This document shows positions 57,556 to 64,000 of a stretch of 64,000 nt of DNA, one piece after another. Location of the stretch: the NCBI GenBank assembly GCA_947359465.1, contig OX375879.1, positions 89,937,578-90,001,577 of the forward strand, in the 5' to 3' direction. The notes under the pieces were generated by a model. The model saw only the letters and a program-made list of their open reading frames with translations. It did not search any database and was not told the origin of the DNA. Numbering within the stretch: position 1 is the stretch's first letter; each line of letters starts with the position of its first letter. A program made the position numbers and the translations under genes. Source of the stretch: Metellina segmentata (Eukaryota > Arthropoda > Arachnida > Araneae > Tetragnathidae).

Positions 57556-59052
57556 ATGGCGTATCTCGCGAAAGCAAGGAAGGAGGATTTGAAGGTGTTG
57601 GCAGATGAATTGGGGTTAGATGTGTTGCCGCAACACAAAATCATCGATTTAAAGAACTCAATATTGAACAGCGAAGAATATGAACAGGAGTTTACCGAAA
57701 ATCTTTTAAACAGTATCATAACAGATCGGAAAAATGCCGAGGAAAGGCGTTTCTTGGCTGAAAGTGAGGAAAAGCGCATCGCTGCTGAGTCTGAAGAAAG
57801 ACGTTTTGTGATGGAACTCGAGAAACGTTCTGCTTTCGAGTTAGAAAAGCTAAGGCTCGAAATGGAAGGCCGTCACAATACAGAAACATCAAATGAAGGG
57901 AATTCGAGCAACTCTAAGCACATCTACGATTTACAAAGAGTGATGCAGAAGTTCGATCCTAAAGAAGGAGACATCAGTCTATATCTGGTTCTTTTCGAGA
58001 GGCAGGCAGAACATGCTCACATAAAAAGGGAGGACTGGGTGTCACAGCTTTTGGGTTTTTTACCCTATGACATTACTCAGTTAATTGCTAGAGAAGAAGC
58101 GGCTGTCGCATATGACTACAGCCACGTGAAAGGGTTATTGCTAAAAAGGTTTAAACTAAGCCCAGAAACCTTCCGATTGAAATTTGTCCAGCTCAAGCGG
58201 ACTGAAGATAAATCGTGGAAGGATTTTGCCTTTGAATTGACAAATTATTTTGAAGAATGGATTCAAGGTCTTGAGGTTGCGGATTTCGAAACGTTAAAGC
58301 ATCTGGTAATTACGGATCAATTCAAACGTAAGGTACCTCCGGAAATGCGAGAGCATTTTGTCGATGAGTGGAGCACAATAAAATCTCCTACTACTCTAGC
58401 GGAACTCCTTGACAAATACGAAAGTGTTCGAGGGTTCAAGAAGAAATTCCAATCACCTGAAAACATAGTAAATAAGGAAAGAAATTCACATTTTCAAGAA
58501 AGAAGACGCGTTCAAGAAAGGAACTCCGATTTTCCTGCTAGATATGGACAGTTTCACGAGAGGAGTACTCATCAACGTAATACGAGTCCGAAAAATGAAG
58601 CGGGAAGGAAGAAGAAGATTCAGTGTTATTCTTGCGGATCATTTCAGCATCTTAGAAACGCATGTCCTAAGCTAGGAAGAAGACAAACTTCAGCAGTTGT
58701 GAGCAATATTGGAGCCCAAGACGCTACAACATCATGTGCAAGGGAAGACATGGTGGAGCCTCCATCGATGTTGACGGCAAAAGTGACCGTTCCAGTCACA
58801 AAGCCTGTAGAATACCAAAGAGGTATTGATGAACTCAAGATAGTGAGTTTAAAAAGCGGTAATAATATCTTCGACGGTATTATCGACTCTGGAGCACAGA
58901 TTTCAGTCATCCGGGCTGATCTGATTTGGGATTCTCAAAATGAAGGGGAAGGAAAAATTAAAATTGTATCCGCATTTGGTGAGACAGAAATGGCACCTCT
59001 CAAGATAATCCATAATAAATCAATGACGGACGACATGGAGAAATTCCAGTGA
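57556..59052 (+). CDS. Gag-protease of a Gypsy-type LTR retrotransposon
   Basis: A 498-codon frame encodes the capsid precursor of a Gypsy/Ty3-like retroelement. Residues 1-35 form a small helical region (MAYLAKARKEDLKVLADEL). Residues 55-115 are a charged coiled-coil-like stretch rich in E, R and K. Residues 130-310 are a capsid/retrotrans-gag domain (DWVSQLLGFLPYDITQLI, FVQLKRTEDKSWKDFAFEL). A CCHC zinc knuckle lies near residue 356 (CYSCGSFQHLRNACP), and an aspartic protease active site D-S-G-A near residue 440 (IIDSGAQISVIRA). Knuckle plus protease in one frame is normal for Gypsy. The ATG at 57556 (GGGATGG context) is the first suitable one after the leader repeats. The frame ends early by a frameshift near 59040; CAVSEKLVSDMLLSVS follows in the next frame. 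The gag part itself looks intact. Confidence 0.88.
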   Translation: MAYLAKARKEDLKVLADELGLDVLPQHKIIDLKNSILNSEEYEQEFTENLLNSIITDRKNAEERRFLAESEEKRIAAESEERRFVMELEKRSAFELEKLRLEMEGRHNTETSNEGNSSNSKHIYDLQRVMQKFDPKEGDISLYLVLFERQAEHAHIKREDWVSQLLGFLPYDITQLIAREEAAVAYDYSHVKGLLLKRFKLSPETFRLKFVQLKRTEDKSWKDFAFELTNYFEEWIQGLEVADFETLKHLVITDQFKRKVPPEMREHFVDEWSTIKSPTTLAELLDKYESVRGFKKKFQSPENIVNKERNSHFQERRRVQERNSDFPARYGQFHERSTHQRNTSPKNEAGRKKKIQCYSCGSFQHLRNACPKLGRRQTSAVVSNIGAQDATTSCAREDMVEPPSMLTAKVTVPVTKPVEYQRGIDELKIVSLKSGNNIFDGIIDSGAQISVIRADLIWDSQNEGEGKIKIVSAFGETEMAPLKIIHNKSMTDDMEKFQ

Positions 59053-59494
59053 CATGTGCAGTGTCTGAAAAATTAGTGAGCGACATGCTCTTAAGCGTTT
59101 CAACGTATGACACTTTAAACTCCAATGTTGAACTCCAATGTAGCCAAGAAAGGGTTTCTCGTTGTTTGCCAAAGAAAATGCATCCCTGTCGGTTTCCTAT
59201 CGCCTTTTACAGTAGAAAACTCACCCCATGCCGAACTCGGTGGGCCACTATCGAACAGGAGGCGTATGCTGTTCTAAGGGCGTTGAAAAATTTGACACTT
59301 GGATATTTGGAGCACAAGTCCAAATTGTCTCCGATCATAACCCCCTTACTTATTTGACCCAGGGAATGCCACAGGGTGCAAAACTTGCATGTTGGGCTTG
59401 GCATAGCAAAGATATAACATGAATATATTGTACAGAAAGGGTAGTAAGCATAGCAATGCAGATGCCTTATCGCGCATCAAAATTGATGAACCCT
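59053..59494 (+). pseudogene. Deleted pol: end of protease joined to RNase H end
   Basis: CAVSEKLVSDMLLSVSTYD (to about 59125) is the segment that follows the protease in this lineage. From about 59170 the sequence jumps to FPIAFYSRKLTPCRTRWATI, then EQEAYAVLRALKNL, SDHNPLTYLTQGMP and LYRKGSKHSNADALSRI. These belong to the RNase H domain, with catalytic-type E and D residues visible. The reverse transcriptase (Y-x-D-D box) and all of integrase are missing, and the RNase H part is spread over three frames. The deletion junction is near 59135-59165. The element therefore cannot copy itself; it resembles a gag-only derivative that would depend on a relative. Confidence 0.85.
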
Positions 59495-59833
59495 AGTTTT
59501 TATTCAGTTCATATAAATATGTATATATATTTTTTTCTTCTCAAAACTGTAATCTGATTTAGATAATTTTGATAACGTTCTTGTGATTTGTATTATGTAT
59601 TTTATGTGGGAGTTCATGAATGTTAGTGTAGATATTATTTTTTTTGAGCTCTCACGCTTCTCTCGAAGGACTGGATATCGTAATGAAGACCAGCTAATTA
59701 ATTATGACTTTTAGTTATGATTCTAGATGGCGATTGGCAGCAGCATCATCACTTATGACTTAAGTGATGGATGTGCTTCCCCTGAACTTTCACGACGGAG
59801 CTCATCAACAACCATCGGCCTCGGACCACTACT
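59495..59833 (+). repeat. Right-hand part of the retroelement, including a 55-bp LTR-end match
   Basis: 59782-59836 repeats 56734-56788 with one mismatch. Sequence before it shows no clear match to the left LTR, so the right LTR is either rearranged or from a diverged copy. The match ends exactly where the next MITE begins. Confidence 0.55.
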
Positions 59834-60257
59834 GGCCCGGTGCACACATCCGGTTTTTCAACGTGCGGCGCCGCTTCCGAAACGCAAGTGCGGTCTGAGA
59901 TATATTAGATCCAATGGAGCAGTGCACACATGCCTCCAGCGCCGCTGGGGCGACACACGTCCAACTTGCGTGCAATTCGTACAGCAGTTCCCCACGGCAC
60001 CGCACGGTCGCCGCACATGAGTCTCCGTTCTGAAGGTACTTCAGTCTCCAGTAACGTCAAGTCCAGTAACGTCTATTTGTTTCAAAATATGCATATTTTA
60101 CACCAAGTAAGTGAAATAAACACGTTTTCTTCGATAAAATATTTATCGCAAATGGCCCGAAATGAGTTCGTGCGTCATTTCACGGTTATGAGTGCATAGT
60201 TGGGCTTCGCTGCCGCAATGGCGCCGCACGTTAAAAACCGGATGTGTACACCGGGCC
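59834..60257. mobile_element. GC-rich MITE with 39-bp inverted repeats
   Basis: Inverted ends GGCCCGGTGCACACATCCGG and, at the right, GGCCCGGTGTACACATCCGG both continue TTTTT-AACGTGCGGCGCC. No obvious target duplication (flanks ACTACT and TTAACC). The interior is partly GC-rich; open frames there have no motifs. The GGCCC tips recall Harbinger or ISL2EU-type elements, but class is not established. Confidence 0.8.
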
Positions 60258-60427
60258 TTAACCTTTAGACTACGTCCGGTACAGTTTAATTAATACACCT
60301 TTTAATAGAAATATACGAGAGTAAATTCATCCTAATATTCAGATTTCCAAATGATCGTGGCGACATCTACTAGTTTAGAACCATACTAAAATGATGAACT
60401 GAATTACTTAAAGAATGATCCGAAACA

Positions 60428-60691
60428 TATCACACCCCTGCAAGAAAGTGACACAGGTCAAAAAATAAAAATTTTGATGTTATGTCATTGAAAAATATGT
60501 ATGAGGTGCCCCAGCGTCTTATATATTACTATTATATTGAATATAATAGAAGTTTCCACCATAAATACTTACCTAAAATTTCAAAGAGAAGCTTACACTA
60601 TTTCAATATAAGTTTTTTAGTATCATTTAAGTTGATGTTTCTCAAAATCTGCAATTTTGAGTTGTGTCACTTTTCTTGCCGGGGTGCGATG
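60428..60691. mobile_element. 260-bp MITE, copy 3, intact
   Basis: TATCACACCCCTGCAAGAAA to TTCTTGCCGGGGTGCGATGT. The uninterrupted site GCTTACACTATTTCAATATA near 60590-60609 is the empty counterpart of the Helitron insertion at 45332/45985. Confidence 0.88.
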
Positions 60692-61204
60692 TAATTTCTA
60701 AAACTTGATCTCAAGAATTACTGATTTCCATCATAAGGAAAGTGAAAAATAAAAACAAGTACATTCGGTGGTCAAAAAACCCGATACACCTGTAGAGCAG
60801 AGATTTTCAGAAGTTTCTTTTTCATGGCCCACTTAAGCTAATTACTAAATGTCTGCCCAAATCAAAAAATATATTATTTTTTGTCAATATGACACAAAAA
60901 AATAATTTTATTTGGTTGTGGAAATAATTACAATAATGCTATAGAAATAATTACCTACACTTTTTGCTTCATACTCGCTTGAAAAATACATTTGTCAGAA
61001 TTTTTCGTTTTTATAAAAAATACACCCAAAAAAACTTATTTAGGTGGTATTAAGAATACTGGCATTTCTTGAAACTATTTATGGAAACGCAATGATCATT
61101 AAACACTAAATCTTTAAAATGAAATATCTTGCACAATCTAAGCTGTTTTGACTCGTGTATAAGTCTTTAAAAGCCGAACAGTACTAGTGATAAGTAAGTA
61201 GGTT
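60692..61204. other. AT-rich intergenic DNA, no gene seen
   Basis: Nothing recognised. Confidence 0.5.
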
Positions 61205-61292
61205 TGACCAACACAACGGACTGTTGACTACGGTCCGGGATCAATCCGCAAAGAGAAAGATCCGATGACAACATTACGAACAGTACTGGGGG
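61205..61292 (-). repeat. SINE-like family C, copy 5 (tail part)
   Basis: Reverse complement: GTAATGTTGTCATCGGATCT, CTTTGCGGATTGATCCCGG and GTCAACAGTCCGTTGTG match the tail of copies 1 and 2. Confidence 0.65.
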
Positions 61293-62364
61293 ACATGTAT
61301 GAAAAGTAGAGGGTTGCAAAAAAAAAGGATTACAACTACTTTTAGGCCACGAATAAGCATCCAGGAGATAAATGCAGCGTTGTGTAGACAAAGAATGTCC
61401 ATACCTGACACGACCTACGGATTGCGTGCGCAGGAGCACTGAGAGTAGTGACGGGGTTCGTAACATGTCGAAATTCTATGGTGCTGGGCGAACTTTGGAT
61501 CAGTGTGATTTCCTATAGCGTGGGGTAAAGACTGCATAAATGGTGTCTTTCAAAAGCTACTAAGACAAAAAAATATGTCAACAAGTAATATTTAATTACA
61601 TTTTAATCGTTCAAACTGTAAATTAATTGTTGAATATTCACAAAAGTAATCGTTTAAACTTCCAGTGTCTTCATTCATTCCTGGTCAGAGAATTCAGGTC
61701 AGAGCTACGGTTTGTGCCTTCCACACAACAGTTTAGTTTCATTTTCCGTAAGACATACTAGTGCAATTCTTGAGTCATACCTGTGTGTCGAGGCAAACCG
61801 ATTATAAATCGCTGTTCTATGAGAAATGAACTGTCTCATCATCCATGTTGAAGTTGTTTGAAGAGGAAATTGAGGAGCAGGTGGTAGGAGCAACATAAAT
61901 GTTCCTTGATTAGATTTTGACATTTTATGACCACAAATTACTTCACCACTACGCAATCTTCACTATTCAGAGCTTCATGAAACAAAGTCTTTGTAATGTT
62001 AACTATACTCCAAGCTTCTCAGCATGTTGATTAACTCCTGCAACTCATTTGCATTATATGTGCATGTGGTGTGAGTTCTCTTTCGTCGAGAACCACAGAA
62101 AGTTTCTACATCACAAACATTATTTTCCTGTTTAAAAATAACTTTTCACTACTATATTCTAAGAAAATTACTTAATTTTTTAAAAGACGTTCTTCTTTTT
62201 CAAACATTATTATTATCAAGTAATTTATTCACTGTTGCCATTCGCAGTCTACATAAAGTTGTAGATACAAAGAATATAATATATGATTTGTAGAGATTAC
62301 ACATGTCAAAAAGACGTTTAATTGCATTTTGAAAATTCCATTCTGTCAACTCGAAAAGAGGTTT
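61293..62364. other. Intergenic DNA, no gene seen
   Basis: Minus-strand frames of 83-99 codons (61167-61466 and 61705-61956) have no motifs. Confidence 0.45.
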
Positions 62365-62634
62365 TTAACCCTCCAAGTTATTCCGACGCAATACCTCGAA
62401 TGTTTGGATGATGGATATTTTGGATGGATGTTTGGATGATGGATGTTTTGGATGGATGCTTGGATGTTTTGTATGAAGAATAAAGGATGGTTTGTATGAT
62501 GACAAGAGTATCAAAAATATCCTGGTCAGTACGTTTTTTCCAGTCTTGAAGGACGAGATATCTCGTCTTTCAAGATATCGTCAGTTTAGCTAATGACGAA
62601 ATACCTCGTTGAGACGACCACCGGGAGGATTGAA
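62365..62634. mobile_element. piggyBac-like MITE, second copy, with inner minisatellite
   Basis: Starts TTAACCCTCC (62365) and ends GGGAGGATTGAA, a near-TTAA. It holds GACGAGATATCTCGTC at 62552-62567. The inner part (about 62398-62475) is a short tandem repeat of TTTGGATGATGGATGTTT units. The right end matches the left end of the 11695-11905 element in reverse complement. Confidence 0.6.
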
Positions 62635-63597
62635 ACATGTACATTACGACTATCTTTCCTTAAAGTCCTCAGTGTTTGTACCATTACGTTTGATGACAGG
62701 AAACTTGCATTCTTTGTTTTTTTAATTAACTTAATTAAGTCATTTGATTCATAATAGTTTAAAGATTTTAGGTTGGAATAATAATTGTCCAACGCATTTA
62801 TATGATACAAATGTTTTCACGTTCAACTTTTCTTTGAACGGCTGTATTTAAATAGGGACGTAATAAAACTAAGTTGCAGAAAAGTGATGTAACAAGGAAT
62901 TTACAAATACATACAGTCGATACTTGAAGTTTTTCGTCAAGTCGGTTAGTTGAGGCGCTACCAAAAAATAAGTCGTTTTGATCAGACTGGCTTAAAAAAA
63001 ATTTCGAAAACACCGTTGCTTGGACATTTTTTGTTCTGTTAGTCTGAATCAACAAGAAATCGTGTCTTAAAAATCGCAAAAGATGAATTCTTTGAAAAAT
63101 TCAGACTTTGAAAAAGGCATTTTCAAAGAATTTAATGCTTTGAAAATGAGCTGAGAAAAGAAGAGACCCTAAATGGAAATTGCAAAACATATAATGCAAT
63201 TTTCATATTAGAAACTATGATCTGATTTTCCTTAGTATATTTATATTTAAACTAACCTACTAACCAGTTTATCTTTCCTTTTTTTTTTCAAGAGTCTGAA
63301 CACATAAAATTCGATTTAAAAATTTCTAAAATTTAAAATAATTTTAAGACATTAATATAACATTCAGTCATAAAATCTTAATTCTATAACTAACAACGTC
63401 ATTCATCATTTATCACAGGGTATATTGATATGTTTCAAAGGAAATGTAAGTTAGCCGTGTTATGCTAAATAACATAACCATACTTTTAAAGGATATTTGT
63501 GTAGTTTTTAATGACGCCTGCTCTTTGAATACTTCATACGAGAAAGGCACAAATCGAGTACTAGTTAGGGTTTAAATTCAAAAGGTTACGATTGCAA
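62635..63597. other. AT-rich intergenic DNA, no gene seen
   Basis: Nothing recognised. Confidence 0.5.
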
Positions 63598-64000
63598 TCT
63601 CTACTATTATAAAAGGAAGTGTTTGTCTGTCTGTTTGCCCCCAAATCCTGACGATTCGATGTCACTTACAGCAATGAGATTTGGCACACAAATAGTCCAA
63701 ATTTTTTGCAATTTTTGGGTCACGGCGAATTTTAAAATTCAATCTAGAAGATTTTTAAATGAATTTCATAGTTTTATTCTCCATCGTTCTCTCCAATACG
63801 GAGAACTTTTTCTACTCATGCGACCTTGCAGTCAGGGTTTGGAATCATGCCAAGTTTTTTTCATCCCCAGAACGCGGAGATAATTATTATTGTTTTCGTT
63901 TAAGCTTTGATTTTGCTCTATTGATTTCCCAGCCAGACGATAAATATTTTATCTGAATTCAAAGTTCTTTTTTTTTATCTCCTAGACCGTTAAAGACAGA
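63598..64000 (+). mobile_element. Helitron 5' end, runs off the window
   Basis: TCTCTACTATTATAAAAGGA follows an A and leads into GTTTGTCTGTCTGTTTG and GAGATTTGGCACACA. I recognise this as the usual 5' start of a widespread arthropod Helitron type. The word ATCTCCTAGACCGTTAAA at 63978 is shared with the fragment at 6340-6574. The 86-codon frame (63623-63883) has no known motif. Confidence 0.7.

Noticed and set aside
59727..60199. Overlapping 89- and 97-codon frames
   Set aside because: They lie across a MITE and an LTR end; no protein features.

Overview
This is an AT-rich animal nuclear window, most likely from an arthropod and plausibly an arachnid such as a spider. The grounds are a spliced gene with a very long intron, tRNA-derived SINE-like repeats, Helitrons, many Tc1/mariner remnants, and a Gypsy-type gag with an N-terminal helical domain of a kind I associate with arachnid genomes. 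Lineage is inferred from element types only. Nothing looks prokaryotic.

Only one host gene is supported: a plus-strand BTB-BACK-PHR protein of the BTBD1/2/3/6 type. Its coding region is in two exons, 13043-13278 and 46309-47398, joined by a phase-2 GT-AG intron of 33,030 bp. Together they give 441 codons. The exons are GC-rich islands in AT-rich sequence. A poly(A) signal lies 76 bp after the stop, followed by a small minisatellite.

Almost everything else is mobile DNA. From left to right: a TTAA-flanked MITE (821-1602); a Tc1-like foldback element with long inverted repeats (2231-3830); Helitron, Tigger and Tc1 fragments and a frameshifted repeat-encoded ORF (6340-8276); a deleted mariner (8772-9693); and a piggyBac-like MITE (about 11695-11905). 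Inside the intron: a 260-bp MITE, a Tc1 with an embedded hairpin (18042-19455), a foldback element (21219-22315), five copies of one non-autonomous Helitron family (24156, 27907, 35392, 43964, 45333), a hAT-like element with about 690-bp inverted repeats nested in a TCTG-rich repeat (31370-34227), a DD34E Tc1 copy (39330-40736) and a second Helitron family (41527-43080). After the gene: two more Tc1 remnants (48476-49804 and about 53838-55142), SINE-like repeats, a Gypsy-type retroelement keeping gag and protease but lacking RT and integrase (56734-59494), a GC-rich MITE (59834-60257), a second piggyBac-like MITE (62365-62634), and the 5' end of another Helitron running off the window (63598 onward).

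The strongest results are internal. Several insertions have an uninserted related copy in the same window. These show Helitron insertion between A and T without target duplication, and place the nested elements in relative order.
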